Notes: a model not told the origin generated them from the letters alone. A DNA stretch of 64,000 bases from Nocardioides alkalitolerans (GCA_038184435.1 CP116227.1:868001-932000), one strand, 5' to 3'. Numbered from the stretch's first letter, positions 53,669 to 63,276 are shown. Numbers and translations are program-made.

Positions 53669-53719
53669 TCGCGTCCGGAACCCCGTCCGTGTCTTCCTCA
53701 CTCCGCGGCGGACACCTCC

Positions 53720-53748
53720 TTGAGCCGTCCCGGACCGGCGGCTAGGGT
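53720..53748 (+). promoter_or_regulatory. Promoter of the DksA/TraR-lspA-rluD unit
   Basis: -35 TTGAGC (53720-53725), a 17-base spacer and -10 TAGGGT (53743-53748) form a near-consensus promoter just after the divIVA terminator. Confidence 0.6.
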
Positions 53749-53796
53749 CCCCACACCCCGGGGGCGGCCCGCCCGCGACGGACGGAAGGGTTCGTG

Positions 53797-54186
53797 ATGG
53801 CGGACGCGGTCGTGGGCGAGGAGCCCTGGACGCAGGCGGAGATCGACCAGGTGGTCGCGGAGCTCGAGGCGCAGCAGGCGGAGCTGGCGTCCCAGGTCGC
53901 GGCCCAGGAGCGCGAGCTCGCGGGACTCTTCCGCGACGGGGGCGACGGGGCGGGCCCGGACGCCGCGGACCTCGGTACGGCGACGTTCGAGCGCGACCAC
54001 GAGATGACCCTCGTGTCGGGCGAGCGCGACGCCCTGGTGCAGATCGAGCGGGCCCTGACCCGGGCCCGTGACGGCAAGCTGGGCCTCTGCGAGAGCTGTG
54101 GCCAGGCGATCCCCAAGATGCGCGTGGTCGCGTTCCCGCGTGCCACACTGTGCGTGTCATGCAAGCAGCGCGAGGAACGTCGCTGA
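53797..54186 (+). CDS. TraR/DksA-type zinc-finger protein
   Basis: This 129-residue protein has an N-terminal coiled coil (about 12-50) and a C-terminal four-Cys zinc finger (CESCGQ and CVSCKQ), like DksA/TraR proteins that enter the RNA polymerase secondary channel. The segment [24 protein letters not shown] is typical. The acidic tip residues needed for DksA action are not certain, so a direct effect on transcription is only possible. ATG 53797 follows GGAAGGG; GTG 53794 is an alternative. Its 3' end overlaps the lspA start region. Confidence 0.82.
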   Translation: MADAVVGEEPWTQAEIDQVVAELEAQQAELASQVAAQERELAGLFRDGGDGAGPDAADLGTATFERDHEMTLVSGERDALVQIERALTRARDGKLGLCESCGQAIPKMRVVAFPRATLCVSCKQREERR

Positions 54187-54809
54187 GCTCCGGCTCGGGC
54201 GACCACGAGAGCCGTCCCGGTCCCGACGACACCTCCTCCGGAGGCGCCGTCCGACGCTCGCGACGACGGGTCTGGCCCGTCTTCGCGGCGGTCGCGCTGG
54301 CGGCGTACCTCATCGACCTCACGACGAAGCAGCTGGCGCTCACGCACCTGCAGGAGGCGGACGGCTCCCGTCCGCGGGTCGACCTGGTGGGGGACCTCCT
54401 CGGCCTGCAGCTCGCCTTCAACCCGGGTGCGGCGTTCAGCCTCGGGGAGGACTTCACGGTCGTCATCTCCTGCGTCGCGATCGTCGCGACGGTGGTCGTG
54501 CTCGTCGTGAGCGCCCGGCTGCGGAGCCCGCTGTGGGCGGTCGCCCTCGGCATCCTGCTCGCCGGCATCACGGGCAACCTGACCGACCGGCTGTTCCGCG
54601 ACCCGGCGCCGTTCCACGGCCACGTGGTCGACATGATCGAGCTGCCGAACTTCCCGATCTTCAACGTCGCCGACATGTGCATCAACATCGCGGCGGTGCT
54701 CATCGTGGTGCAGGCGTTCCGCGGCGTACGCGTCGACGGCAGCCGCATCGAGGAGGCGGAGAAGGGCGCGCCCGACGAGGCCGGCGACGCCGCGGAGCGC
54801 GACGCGTGA
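54159..54809 (+). CDS. lspA: Lipoprotein signal peptidase
   Basis: This 216-residue aspartic protease removes signal peptides from prolipoproteins in the membrane. It has four membrane helices, [20 protein letters not shown], and the catalytic Asp pair in GNLTDRLF and [10 protein letters not shown] 35-residue hydrophilic N-terminal extension precedes the first helix. ATG 54159 overlaps the zinc-finger gene by 28 bases; GTG 54150 is also possible. Its stop overlaps the next GTG by four bases. Confidence 0.92.
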   Translation: MQAARGTSLSSGSGDHESRPGPDDTSSGGAVRRSRRRVWPVFAAVALAAYLIDLTTKQLALTHLQEADGSRPRVDLVGDLLGLQLAFNPGAAFSLGEDFTVVISCVAIVATVVVLVVSARLRSPLWAVALGILLAGITGNLTDRLFRDPAPFHGHVVDMIELPNFPIFNVADMCINIAAVLIVVQAFRGVRVDGSRIEEAEKGAPDEAGDAAERDA

Positions 54810-55738
54810 GCGGCGACCGCCGCGTCGTCCTGGTGCCGGAGGGCATGGCCGGTGAGCGGGTCGACGCCGCCATGGCGCGGATGTTCGGCTTCAGTCGCAG
54901 CCGTTCCGCGGAGCTGATCGCCGAGGGGCACGTGGTGCTCGACGGCACGACCGTCGCGAAGTCGGAGCGCGTCCGTGCGGGCGCGATGCTCGAGGTCGAG
55001 ATCCCCGTCGTGGTCGACCCGCTCGCGGTCGTGCCCGAGATCGTCGAGGGCATCGGGATCATCCACGACGACGACGACATCGTCGTGATCGACAAGCCGG
55101 TCGGCGTCGCGGTGCACCCGTCGCCGGGGTGGCGCGGCCCGACGGTCGTCGGCCACCTCGCCGGTGCCGGCTTCCGCATCGCCACCTCGGGCGCCTCGGA
55201 GCGGCAGGGGATCGTGCAGCGTCTCGACGTGGGCACGTCGGGCGTCATGGTGATCTGCAAGTCGGAGTCGGCCTACTCGATCCTCAAGAACGCGTTCCGC
55301 CGCCGGGAGATCGAGAAGGTCTACCACGCGCTGGTGCAGGGACACCCCGACCCCCACACGGGCACGGTCGACGCCCCGATCGGGCGGCACCCGCGCTCCG
55401 ACTGGAAGTTCGCCGTGATGTCGGACGGCCGGGCGAGCGTGACGCACTACGCGACGCTCGAGGCCCACCGGTTCGCCAGCCTGCTGGAGATCCACCTCGA
55501 GACCGGGCGCACGCACCAGATCCGCGTGCACATGTCGGCCCTCAAGCACCCCTGCGTCGGCGACCTGACGTACGGCGCGGACCCGACCCTGGCGCGCCGT
55601 GTCGGCCTGGAGCGGCAGTGGCTGCACGCCGTGCGGCTGGGGTTCGTGCACCCGGGAACGGGGGAGCCGGTGTCGTACGAGTCGCCGTACCCCGACGACC
55701 TCGCCGACGCGCTCGAGGTCGTCCGCGACGCCCACTGA
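54806..55738 (+). CDS. RluD-family 23S rRNA pseudouridine synthase
   Basis: This 310-residue enzyme converts uridine to pseudouridine in large-subunit rRNA. It has an N-terminal S4 RNA-binding domain (about 10-75) and the catalytic core with [28 protein letters not shown] (catalytic Asp), and [17 protein letters not shown]. The usual HRLD reads QRLD. GTG 54806 overlaps the lspA stop by four bases. The lspA-rluD pair is common across bacteria. Confidence 0.92.
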   Translation: MSGDRRVVLVPEGMAGERVDAAMARMFGFSRSRSAELIAEGHVVLDGTTVAKSERVRAGAMLEVEIPVVVDPLAVVPEIVEGIGIIHDDDDIVVIDKPVGVAVHPSPGWRGPTVVGHLAGAGFRIATSGASERQGIVQRLDVGTSGVMVICKSESAYSILKNAFRRREIEKVYHALVQGHPDPHTGTVDAPIGRHPRSDWKFAVMSDGRASVTHYATLEAHRFASLLEIHLETGRTHQIRVHMSALKHPCVGDLTYGADPTLARRVGLERQWLHAVRLGFVHPGTGEPVSYESPYPDDLADALEVVRDAH

Positions 55739-55813
55739 GCGTCATCCCCCGGGGCGACGAGGCCGGCTCAGGACTGTCGGCGGAGGGTGCCATCCTCGGG
55801 GTCGGTGGTCACG

Positions 55814-55819
55814 TAGTCT
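55814..55819 (+). promoter_or_regulatory. -10 box (dnaE)
   Basis: TAGTCT lies 69 bases before ATG 55888, giving a leader of about 60 bases. Confidence 0.45.
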
Positions 55820-55887
55820 GACGTCCTTCCCCGTGGCTCCCGCTCGTCCCCGTCCGCCCTCGTCCGCCTAGGAGCGCGCTGACCCTC

Positions 55888-58800
55888 ATGGCCGCCGGAT
55901 CCGACTCGTTCGTCCACCTGCACGTCCACACCGAGTACTCGATGCTCGACGGGGCGTCCCTCCTCGACGGCCTGTTCTCGCGTGTCGTCGACCTCGGGAT
56001 GCCCGCCATCGCGATGACCGACCACGGCAACCTCCACGGGGCCTACGACTTCTGGTCGAAGGCCCGCAAGCACGGGGTCAACCCGATCATCGGGATCGAG
56101 GCCTACCTGACGCCGCAGACCCACCGCAGCGAGCGGCGCCGGGTGCGGTGGGGCAAGGGCGACACCAAGGAGGAGAGCGGTAACGACGTCGCCGGCGGTG
56201 GCGCCTACACCCACATGACGATGTGGGCGCAGAGCACGGAGGGCATGCACAACCTCTTCCGCCTGTCGTCGAAGTCGAGCCTGGAGGGGTACTACTACAA
56301 GCCGCGTGCCGACCGCGAGCTCCTGCAGACCTACGGCCAGGGCCTGATCGCCACGACGGGCTGCCCGTCGGGCGAGGTCCAGACGCGGCTGCGCCTGGGG
56401 CAGTACGACGAGGCGCGCCGCTCGGCCGCCGAGTTCCAGGACATCTTCGGCAAGGAGAACTTCTACCTGGAGCTGATGGACCACGGCCTCGACATCGAGA
56501 AGCGGGTCCGCGACGACCTGCTGCGGCTGGGCAAGGAGCTCGGGATTCCGCCGGTCGCGACCAACGACTCGCACTACAACAACCCGGAGGACGCGGACGC
56601 GCAGGACGCGCTCATCTGCGTGGCGTCGGGCCGCCGGCTGGCCGACCCCAACCGGCTGAAGTTCGACGGCGGCGGCTACTACATCAAGTCCGCCGCCGAG
56701 ATGCGCGAGCTGTGGGTCGACAAGTACGACATGAAGGAGGCCTGCGACAACACGCTGGCCATCGCCGAGCGCTGCTCCGTGGAGTTCACGGAGTCGACCG
56801 GCGGCTACATGGCGCGCGCCGACATCCCCGCCGGCGAGACCGAGGAGTCCTGGTTCCGCAAGGAGGTCTGGCGGGGCATCGAGTCGCGCTACCCGGGCGA
56901 CAAGCTGACCGACGAGGTCCGCGCGCGCGTCGAGATGGAGCTCGGCGTCGTGCAGGCGAAGGGCTACTGCGGCTACTTCCTCGTGGTCGCCGACTTCATC
57001 CAGTGGTCGAAGGACAACGGCATCCGCGTCGGGCCCGGCCGTGGCTCCGGTGCGGGCTCGATCGCGGCGTACGCGCTGCGGATCACCGACCTGTGCCCCC
57101 TGGAGCACGGTCTGATCTTCGAGCGGTTCCTCAACCCCGAGCGCCCCTCGATGCCCGACTTCGACATCGACTTCGACGAGCGTCGGCGCACCGAGGTCAT
57201 CCAGTACGTCGTCAACAAGTACGGCTCGGAGTACGTGGCGTACATCGCGACGTTCGGGCGGATCAAGGCGAAGCAGGCGATCAAGGACGCGGCGCGCGTG
57301 CTCGACTACGGCTTTGCGGTGAGCGACAAGATCACCAAGGCGCTGCCCGCCGACATCATGGGCAAGGGCGTGCCGCTCAAGGAGCTCTTCAACGAGGGCC
57401 ACAAGCGCTACAACGACGGTGGCGAGTTCCGCGAGCTGCACGCCTCCGACCACGACGTGCGCACGATCTACGAGACGGCGGTGGGCCTCGAGGGCCAGAT
57501 CCGGCAGTGGGGCGTGCACGCCGCGGGCGTGATCATGTCGAGCGCCCCGCTGATCGACGTCGTGCCGATCATGAAGCGCGAGCAGGACGGCGCGATCATC
57601 ACGCAGTTCGACTACCCGATGTGCGAGTCGCTCGGGCTGGTCAAGATGGACTTCCTCGGGCTGCGCAACCTCACGGTCCTCGACGACGCCGTGCGCAACA
57701 TCGAGATGAACCGTGGCGAGAAGGTCGTGCTGGAGGACCTGACCTTCGACGACCCTGCTACCTACGAGCTGCTGTCCCGCGGCGACACGTTGGGCGTGTT
57801 CCAGCTCGACGGCGGTCCGATGCGGTCGCTCCTGCGCAGCATGCGGCCCGACAAGTTCGCCGACATCTCCGCGGTCGGCGCGCTCTACCGCCCGGGCCCG
57901 ATGGGCGCGGACTCGCACAACAAGTACGCGCGGCGCAAGAACGGCCGCGAGCCGATCGAGCCGATCCACCCCGAGCTCGAGAAGCCGCTGGAGTCGGTGC
58001 TCGGCGAGACCTACGGCCTGATCGTGTACCAGGAGCAGGTCATGGAGATCGCCCAGGTGCTGGCGGGCTTCAGCCTGGGCCAGGCCGACAACCTGCGGCG
58101 CGCGATGGGCAAGAAGAAGAAGGAGGAGCTCGACAAGCAGTACGCCGGGTTCCAGGGCGGCATGCTCGAGCGGGGCTACTCGCAGGCGGCGATCACCGCG
58201 CTGTGGGAGATCCTGCTCCCCTTCTCCGACTACGCCTTCAACAAGGCGCACTCGGCGGCGTACGGCGTGGTGTCCTACTGGACGGCCTACCTGAAGGCGA
58301 ACTACCCGGCGGAGTACATGGCCGCGCTGCTCACCTCGGTGAAGGACGACAAGGACAAGTCGGCCATCTACCTCAACGAGTGCCGTCGCATGAAGATCCA
58401 GGTGCTGCCGCCCGACGTCAACGAGTCGTCCCACAACTTCACCCCGGTCGGCACCGACGTGCGCTTCGGTCTCACCGCCGTGCGCAACGTCGGTGCCAAC
58501 GTCGTGGAGCAGATCGTGCGCGCCCGCGAGGAGAAGGGCCGCTACACGGACTTCAACGACTTCATGTCGAAGGTGCCGCTGCAGGCGTGCAACAAGCGCG
58601 TCATCGAGTCGCTCATCAAGGCCGGCGCCTTCGACGACATGAAGCACCGCCGTCGTGCGCTCGTGGCGGTCCACGAGATGGCGGTGGACCAGTACGTCGA
58701 CATCAAGAAGAACGAGGCCATCGGTCAGGACTCGCTGTTCGGCGGGCTGGACGACGCGGACGGCGACGGCGGCGCGTTCGGCGTGACGGTGACGCTGCCG

Positions 58801-59466
58801 GACATCGACGAGTGGGACAAGATGACGCTGCTGGCCCACGAGCGCGACATGCTCGGCCTCTACGTCTCCGACCACCCCCTGATGGGCCTCGAGCACGTGC
58901 TCGCGCAGGGCACGGACACGACGGTCGGGCAGCTGCTGCTGGGGGAGGACCGGGCCCACGGGTCCCGGGTCACGGTGAGCGGGCTGGTGACGTCCGTGCA
59001 GCGCAAGATCACGAAGAAGGGCGACGCCTGGGCGACGATCACGCTGGAGGACCTGGAGGGCGGCATCGAGGTGCTGTTCTTCCCGAGCTCCTACCAGCTC
59101 GTGGCGCAGCACCTGGCGCCCGACTCGATCATCCGCGTCACCGGCACGCTGTCGCGCGACAAGGAGCAGCCGGAGATCCGTGGCCAGGAGGTCAGCGTCC
59201 CCGACCTGAGCGACGGCCCCAGCGGGCCCGTGGTGGTGTCGATGCCGTCGACGCGGTGCACGGCTCCCGTCGTGGCGCAGTTGAAGAGCGTGCTGGGCGA
59301 CCACCCCGGCATGACGGAGGTGCACCTGCGCCTGCTGACGCGCGGCACGACCACGCTGCTGCGGATCGACGACCGCCTGCGGGTGACCCCGAGCCCGGAG
59401 CTCTATGCCGACCTCAAGCAGCTGCTGGGGCCGGGATGCCTCGCGGTCGCCGACTCCCGTGGCTGA
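55888..59466 (+). CDS. dnaE: DNA polymerase III alpha subunit
   Basis: This 1192-residue replicative polymerase starts with a PHP exonuclease-type domain (HLHVHTEYSMLDG, MTDHGNLHG). The palm follows with GPGRGSGAGS and the catalytic PDFDIDF, where D426 and D428 bind metal. Later come the tandem helix-hairpin-helix region and an OB fold near residues 1025-1110 (VTVSGLVTSVQRKITKKGDAW). The PHP metal residues look complete, as in mycobacterial DnaE1, whose PHP domain proofreads. Length fits DnaE1. The next gene's GTG lies 6 bases before its stop. Confidence 0.96.
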   Translation: MAAGSDSFVHLHVHTEYSMLDGASLLDGLFSRVVDLGMPAIAMTDHGNLHGAYDFWSKARKHGVNPIIGIEAYLTPQTHRSERRRVRWGKGDTKEESGNDVAGGGAYTHMTMWAQSTEGMHNLFRLSSKSSLEGYYYKPRADRELLQTYGQGLIATTGCPSGEVQTRLRLGQYDEARRSAAEFQDIFGKENFYLELMDHGLDIEKRVRDDLLRLGKELGIPPVATNDSHYNNPEDADAQDALICVASGRRLADPNRLKFDGGGYYIKSAAEMRELWVDKYDMKEACDNTLAIAERCSVEFTESTGGYMARADIPAGETEESWFRKEVWRGIESRYPGDKLTDEVRARVEMELGVVQAKGYCGYFLVVADFIQWSKDNGIRVGPGRGSGAGSIAAYALRITDLCPLEHGLIFERFLNPERPSMPDFDIDFDERRRTEVIQYVVNKYGSEYVAYIATFGRIKAKQAIKDAARVLDYGFAVSDKITKALPADIMGKGVPLKELFNEGHKRYNDGGEFRELHASDHDVRTIYETAVGLEGQIRQWGVHAAGVIMSSAPLIDVVPIMKREQDGAIITQFDYPMCESLGLVKMDFLGLRNLTVLDDAVRNIEMNRGEKVVLEDLTFDDPATYELLSRGDTLGVFQLDGGPMRSLLRSMRPDKFADISAVGALYRPGPMGADSHNKYARRKNGREPIEPIHPELEKPLESVLGETYGLIVYQEQVMEIAQVLAGFSLGQADNLRRAMGKKKKEELDKQYAGFQGGMLERGYSQAAITALWEILLPFSDYAFNKAHSAAYGVVSYWTAYLKANYPAEYMAALLTSVKDDKDKSAIYLNECRRMKIQVLPPDVNESSHNFTPVGTDVRFGLTAVRNVGANVVEQIVRAREEKGRYTDFNDFMSKVPLQACNKRVIESLIKAGAFDDMKHRRRALVAVHEMAVDQYVDIKKNEAIGQDSLFGGLDDADGDGGAFGVTVTLPDIDEWDKMTLLAHERDMLGLYVSDHPLMGLEHVLAQGTDTTVGQLLLGEDRAHGSRVTVSGLVTSVQRKITKKGDAWATITLEDLEGGIEVLFFPSSYQLVAQHLAPDSIIRVTGTLSRDKEQPEIRGQEVSVPDLSDGPSGPVVVSMPSTRCTAPVVAQLKSVLGDHPGMTEVHLRLLTRGTTTLLRIDDRLRVTPSPELYADLKQLLGPGCLAVADSRG

Positions 59467-60058
59467 CCACGTCGGCGAGCGCCCGGCGGCCCCCCGGGTC
59501 GGGCGGGCCGGGGACCTGCGCGCCGACGCGGTCGCGGTCCTGCGCCTCGTGCACGTCGCGGCTCAGCTCGGCGTGGTCGGCGCACTGCTCTGGTCCTGGT
59601 GGTGGCACCCGGGCTCGGGCGTCGCGTCCGGGGGCGAGTTCTACCCGCGGGTGACGAGCATCGAGGGCACGATCACCGGCACGGCGGCCTACCTGGTGGT
59701 GGCCGCGGGCGCCGGCGGCGTGCTCGGCGCCGTCGCCGCCTGGCGGCACCGCGACCGGCCGTGGGTCGGCCTCCTGGGTGCGGTGCTCGCGGCCGCCGTG
59801 GGCGGCATCGTGCTGGCCTGGCTCGGCCACCTGCTCGGCCCGGAGGACCCGGTGACCGTCGCGGCTCGCAGCGCCGACGGCACCCGGGTCCCCTACGACC
59901 TGGTGGTGGAGGGCCGGGGTCCCTACGCCGCGATGCCGGCGGGAGCCGCCACCGTCGTGGCGCTGGCCTTCCTGCTCCTGCCGAGGAGGGGCGACGGGGC
60001 GGTCGCCGGCGAGCCCGACGAGGAGCCGACGGACGTGGACCGACAGGTCCGCGCGTAG
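59459..60058 (+). CDS. Four-helix membrane protein of unknown function
   Basis: The 199-residue protein has about four membrane helices (LRLVHVAAQLGVVGALLWSWW, YLVVAAGAGGVLGAVAAW, LLGAVLAAAVGGIVLAWLG, AATVVALAFLLLP), with a small outside loop rich in Asp and Gly. I recognise no family. GTG 59459 overlaps the end of dnaE, so the two are likely translated from one message. Homologues following dnaE1 would support a conserved pairing. Its role is unknown. Confidence 0.65.
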   Translation: MADHVGERPAAPRVGRAGDLRADAVAVLRLVHVAAQLGVVGALLWSWWWHPGSGVASGGEFYPRVTSIEGTITGTAAYLVVAAGAGGVLGAVAAWRHRDRPWVGLLGAVLAAAVGGIVLAWLGHLLGPEDPVTVAARSADGTRVPYDLVVEGRGPYAAMPAGAATVVALAFLLLPRRGDGAVAGEPDEEPTDVDRQVRA

Positions 60059-60135
60059 AGCGACCACAGCAGGGGTAGGCCCCGGACGTCGTGGCCGACG
60101 AGGGCCGCGGCCGCACGGCAACGAGGGGGAGCACG

Positions 60136-61926
60136 ATGAGCACGCAGCCACCGGAGGGCGCCGGTCGCCCGGACGAGGGACCGACGCAGCCGTCCGCGCC
60201 GTCGGGCTGGCCGCAGCAGCCCCCGCAGCAGGGCTACCCGCAGCAGGGCTATCCCCAGCAGCCGGGCTACCCGCAGGGCCCGCCGCCGCCGTGGATGGGC
60301 CCGGGGGAGTACGGCCAGCACCCCGGCCAGCACCCCGGCCAGCACCCCGGCCAGCACCCCGGCCAGCACCCCGGCCAGCAGGCGCCACGTCGCCGCGGCC
60401 GGTGGATCGCGGGTGGCGTGGCGGGTGTGCTGGGCCTGTCGCTCATCGGCGGCGGCGTCTGGGCGTGGCAGGCCTACTTCGCGACCGGGCCGCAGGCGGC
60501 GGAGGCGCTGCCTGCGGACACGTTGTTCTACGTCGGGCTCGACCTCGACCCGAGCGGCCAGCAGAAGCTCGCCGCCCTCGACTTCCTCGAGAAGTTCCCG
60601 GCGTTCGACGAGGAGGTCGGGATCGACCGCGACGACGACGTCCGCCGGGAGATCTTCGACGGCATCATCGGCGGCTCGCCCTGCGACGACCTCGACTTCG
60701 ACGACGACGTGGCGCCCTGGCTGGGCGACCGGTTCGGCGTCGCCGTCGTGCCCGCGAGCGGCGACCGACCGCAGGTCCCGGAGCTGGGAGGCGACGTCGT
60801 CGTCGTGGTGCAGGTCGACGACGCCGACGGTGCGGAGGCGGCCATGGACGACCTCGCCGACTGCAGCGGTGCGGGGGACGAGCTCGGCTGGGCCGTCGAC
60901 GGCGGCTGGATGGTCGTCACCGACTCCGACGAGCTGGCCGAGGACGTGCTGACCGACGCGGCGGACGACCCGCTGGCGTCCGACGACACCTACCGGCAGT
61001 GGGTGGACGCGGCCGGCGACGCCGGCATCCTCAGCGCCTACGCGGCGCCCGACAGCGCCACGCGCGTCGTGGAGGCCCTCGTGGACGACGGGGTGATCGA
61101 CGCGGCGTACGAGGACGAGGCGCTCGACAGCGCCGCCGACTTCCAGGGTGCCGCCCTGACGCTCCGCTTCGCCGACGGCGGGCTCGAGCTCGAGGCGGCG
61201 ACGCAGGCCACGACGGACGGCGACGTGCCGCAGCTGACCGACGGCACGGCCGGCGAGCTGGCCGGGGACCTCCCCGCGGACACGGCAGCGGTGGCGGCCG
61301 TCGGCCTGGCGGACGGGTGGTACGACGCGTTGCTGGAGCAGGTCGAGGACAGCGGCGTCGACCGCGGCGAGATCGACGACGCGGTCGCCGACCTCGAGGA
61401 CGAGACGGGCTGGAACCTGCCGGAGGACGTCGAGACGCTGCTCGGGCAGGGCGTCGCGCTCTCCGTGGGCGGCGGTGTCGACCTCGATGCGCTCGAGGAC
61501 GGGGACATCGAGGGTGCCGAGGTCGGTGCCACGGTGCGCTCCGGCGACACCGACGAGATCGCCGGCCTGGTCGACGAGCTGCTCGACTCGACCGACGCTC
61601 CGAGCGACCTCGACCTCAACGTGACGGAGGGCGGCGACGGCACGACGGTGGGGAGCCCGTCGTCGGGCTACGCCGACGACCTCGCGACGTCCGGCGGGCT
61701 GGGGGAGTCGGACCTGTTCCGCGATGTGGTGCCGGAGACCGACGACGTGCACGCGTTGCTGTTCGTCGACTTCACCGTGGACGGCGGGTGGCTGGCCGAC
61801 CTGCTGCGCGAGGACGGCGACGACGAGCTCGCGGACAACGTCGAGCCGTTGGCCGCGCTCGGCCTGTCGGTGCGGGTCGACGGCGACGTCGCCCACACGT
61901 TGCTCCGGGTGACCACGACGGACTGA
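60136..61926 (+). CDS. DUF3352 surface-exposed protein
   Basis: This 596-residue protein has a Pro/Gln/Gly-rich cytoplasmic start with GYPQQ and GQHP repeats, one membrane helix (about 97-120), and a large, strongly acidic outside domain. The domain begins AEALPADTLFYVGLDLDPSGQQK, typical of DUF3352, a family of unknown function. The acidity (very many Asp and Glu) suggests calcium or cation binding or salt tolerance, which is an inference. ATG 60136 has GGGGGAG 5 bases upstream; longer frames start in a non-coding stretch. Confidence 0.85.
   Translation: MSTQPPEGAGRPDEGPTQPSAPSGWPQQPPQQGYPQQGYPQQPGYPQGPPPPWMGPGEYGQHPGQHPGQHPGQHPGQHPGQQAPRRRGRWIAGGVAGVLGLSLIGGGVWAWQAYFATGPQAAEALPADTLFYVGLDLDPSGQQKLAALDFLEKFPAFDEEVGIDRDDDVRREIFDGIIGGSPCDDLDFDDDVAPWLGDRFGVAVVPASGDRPQVPELGGDVVVVVQVDDADGAEAAMDDLADCSGAGDELGWAVDGGWMVVTDSDELAEDVLTDAADDPLASDDTYRQWVDAAGDAGILSAYAAPDSATRVVEALVDDGVIDAAYEDEALDSAADFQGAALTLRFADGGLELEAATQATTDGDVPQLTDGTAGELAGDLPADTAAVAAVGLADGWYDALLEQVEDSGVDRGEIDDAVADLEDETGWNLPEDVETLLGQGVALSVGGGVDLDALEDGDIEGAEVGATVRSGDTDEIAGLVDELLDSTDAPSDLDLNVTEGGDGTTVGSPSSGYADDLATSGGLGESDLFRDVVPETDDVHALLFVDFTVDGGWLADLLREDGDDELADNVEPLAALGLSVRVDGDVAHTLLRVTTTD
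60313..60372 (+). repeat. Five tandem 12-bp repeats (GQHP)
   Basis: GGCCAGCACCCC is repeated five times without change, encoding GQHP, just before the membrane helix of the DUF3352 protein. Identical DNA units suggest recent expansion. Confidence 0.9.
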
Positions 61927-61959
61927 CGCGGCCGGGGCGCTCGGCGGGGTGGGGGCGGC

Positions 61960-62457
61960 TCAACCGCGGGCGACCGGCGCGACCACCGCGCCGGTCGCCG
62001 CGACGAGGTCGGCAGGGCGCAGCTCGATGTCGAGCCCGCGACGACCGCCGGAGACGAGCACGGTCGCGTGGTCGAGGGCCGAGGCGTCGACGACGGTCCG
62101 CAGTGCGCGCTTCTGCCCCACGGGTGAGATGCCGCCGACGACGTACCCGGTCGTGCGCTCGGCGGCCGCCACCTCGGCGAGGCGTGCCTTGCGCGCGCCG
62201 AGCGCGGCGGCGGCGGCCTTGAGGTCGAGGGTGCCCGCCACCGGGACGACGCCGACGCAGAGCTCGCCGTCGGCCTCGACGACGATCGTCTTGAGCACCC
62301 GGGACGGGTCGATGCCGAGGGCTGCAGCGGCCTCGTCGCCGTACGACGTGGTGCGCGGGTCGTGCTCGTAGGGGTGCAGCTCGAACCACGTGCCCGCCGC
62401 GGTGAGCGCCGCGGTCGCGGGGGTGCCGCCGCTCCCGGCGCCGCGCTTCCTGGCCAC
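61960..62457 (-). CDS. ybaK: YbaK-type aminoacyl-tRNA deacylase
   Basis: This 165-residue protein has the YbaK/ProX editing fold, which hydrolyses mischarged Cys-tRNA(Pro). It shows HPYEHDPRTTSYGDEAAAALGIDPSRVLKTIV, TGYVVGGISPVGQKR and the C-terminal SGGRRGLDIEL. The Lys in VLKTIV is the conserved catalytic-site residue. The start is GTG 62457, 6 bases after a TAGGCT -10 box on the minus strand. Confidence 0.9.
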   Translation of the reverse strand: MARKRGAGSGGTPATAALTAAGTWFELHPYEHDPRTTSYGDEAAAALGIDPSRVLKTIVVEADGELCVGVVPVAGTLDLKAAAAALGARKARLAEVAAAERTTGYVVGGISPVGQKRALRTVVDASALDHATVLVSGGRRGLDIELRPADLVAATGAVVAPVARG

Positions 62458-62463
62458 TGGCCG

Positions 62464-62469
62464 AGCCTA
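62464..62469 (-). promoter_or_regulatory. -10 box of a leaderless promoter (ybaK)
   Basis: TAGGCT on the minus strand lies 6 bases before GTG 62457. Confidence 0.55.
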
Positions 62470-62490
62470 GGCCCGCCGGGCGCGGGCGGA

Positions 62491-63198
62491 CTAGTTGGGC
62501 GACCAGCCGGTGCGGTTGAGGTGGGTCGCGGGCAGGGAGGGGATCACGTTGATCGCCCGGAGCTCGGAGGAGAACATCTCGGCCAGCAGCGCGTAGCGCT
62601 CCTCCGGGTCGGCCGTCTCGAGCAGCCGCTGGCGGTCCGACAGGGGGAGCGGCGCCACGGCCGACATCGCCCACGAGCGGTAGACGGGATCGGCGGGCAG
62701 CGAGCCCTCCACGACGGTGCCGCCGAGCTCCCCGATGACGGCCTGGTACGCCGCGAACAGTGCGCCGGTGTGCTCGACGGTGGTCGCGGAGGGCGGCGAG
62801 AGCTGCTCGGGCAGCACCACGACGTCGCCGACGGGGAAGGGCCCGGACACGTCGAGGCTGTCGAGGCGGATCCGGTCGCGGCAGACGGCGACGACGTCGA
62901 AGGTGCCGTCGCCGGAGTCCTCGACCTCGGTCAGCTGGAGCCGGCACCCCACGCGGTGGAGCGACTGGTTGCCCCGGTTGCCGACCTCGTAGCCGTCCCG
63001 GATGGCGACCGAGCCGAAGAGGCGGCGGGCCGGGTCGGGCACCGCCTCCAGGTGGCGGACCAGCGCGACGTACCGGTCCTCGAAGACCCGCAGCGGCACC
63101 GTCAGGCCCGGGAACAGCACCGACCCGAGGGGGAACATGGGCAGGCGCTCGACGGCGTCGCCCTCGGCTCCGCCGGTCCCGCCTGCGCTCTCGGTCAC
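62491..63198 (-). CDS. LON substrate-binding domain protein
   Basis: This 235-residue protein consists of a Lon N-terminal (LON_substr_bdg) domain alone, with LPMFPLGSVLFPGLTVPLRVFEDRY at the start and no ATPase or protease part. Such proteins are widespread in actinobacteria and their function is not established; adaptor or folding roles are guesses. The start is GTG 63198, 6 bases after TAGGGT on the minus strand. It lies 33 bases before ybaK on the same strand, but ybaK has its own promoter box. Confidence 0.85.
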   Translation of the reverse strand: MTESAGGTGGAEGDAVERLPMFPLGSVLFPGLTVPLRVFEDRYVALVRHLEAVPDPARRLFGSVAIRDGYEVGNRGNQSLHRVGCRLQLTEVEDSGDGTFDVVAVCRDRIRLDSLDVSGPFPVGDVVVLPEQLSPPSATTVEHTGALFAAYQAVIGELGGTVVEGSLPADPVYRSWAMSAVAPLPLSDRQRLLETADPEERYALLAEMFSSELRAINVIPSLPATHLNRTGWSPN

Positions 63199-63204
63199 GT
63201 CTCG

Positions 63205-63269
63205 ACCCTAGGTGATGCGTCCCACCAGGAGCCCGCGGTGCGGCCCCGACGGGTGTCGCGGCCTAGAAT
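63205..63269. promoter_or_regulatory. Divergent leaderless promoters (LON-domain gene / hisD)
   Basis: TAGGGT on the minus strand (63210-63205) is 6 bases from GTG 63198. TAGAAT on the plus strand (63264-63269) is 7 bases from ATG 63277. No ribosome site is visible for either gene. Confidence 0.6.
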
Positions 63270-63276
63270 CGGGGTC

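Noticed and set aside
55768..59325. A minus-strand open frame of over 1100 codons antisense to dnaE
   Set aside because: It mirrors the GC-biased codons of dnaE, has His/Val/Arg-rich composition and no domain. dnaE on the plus strand is certain.
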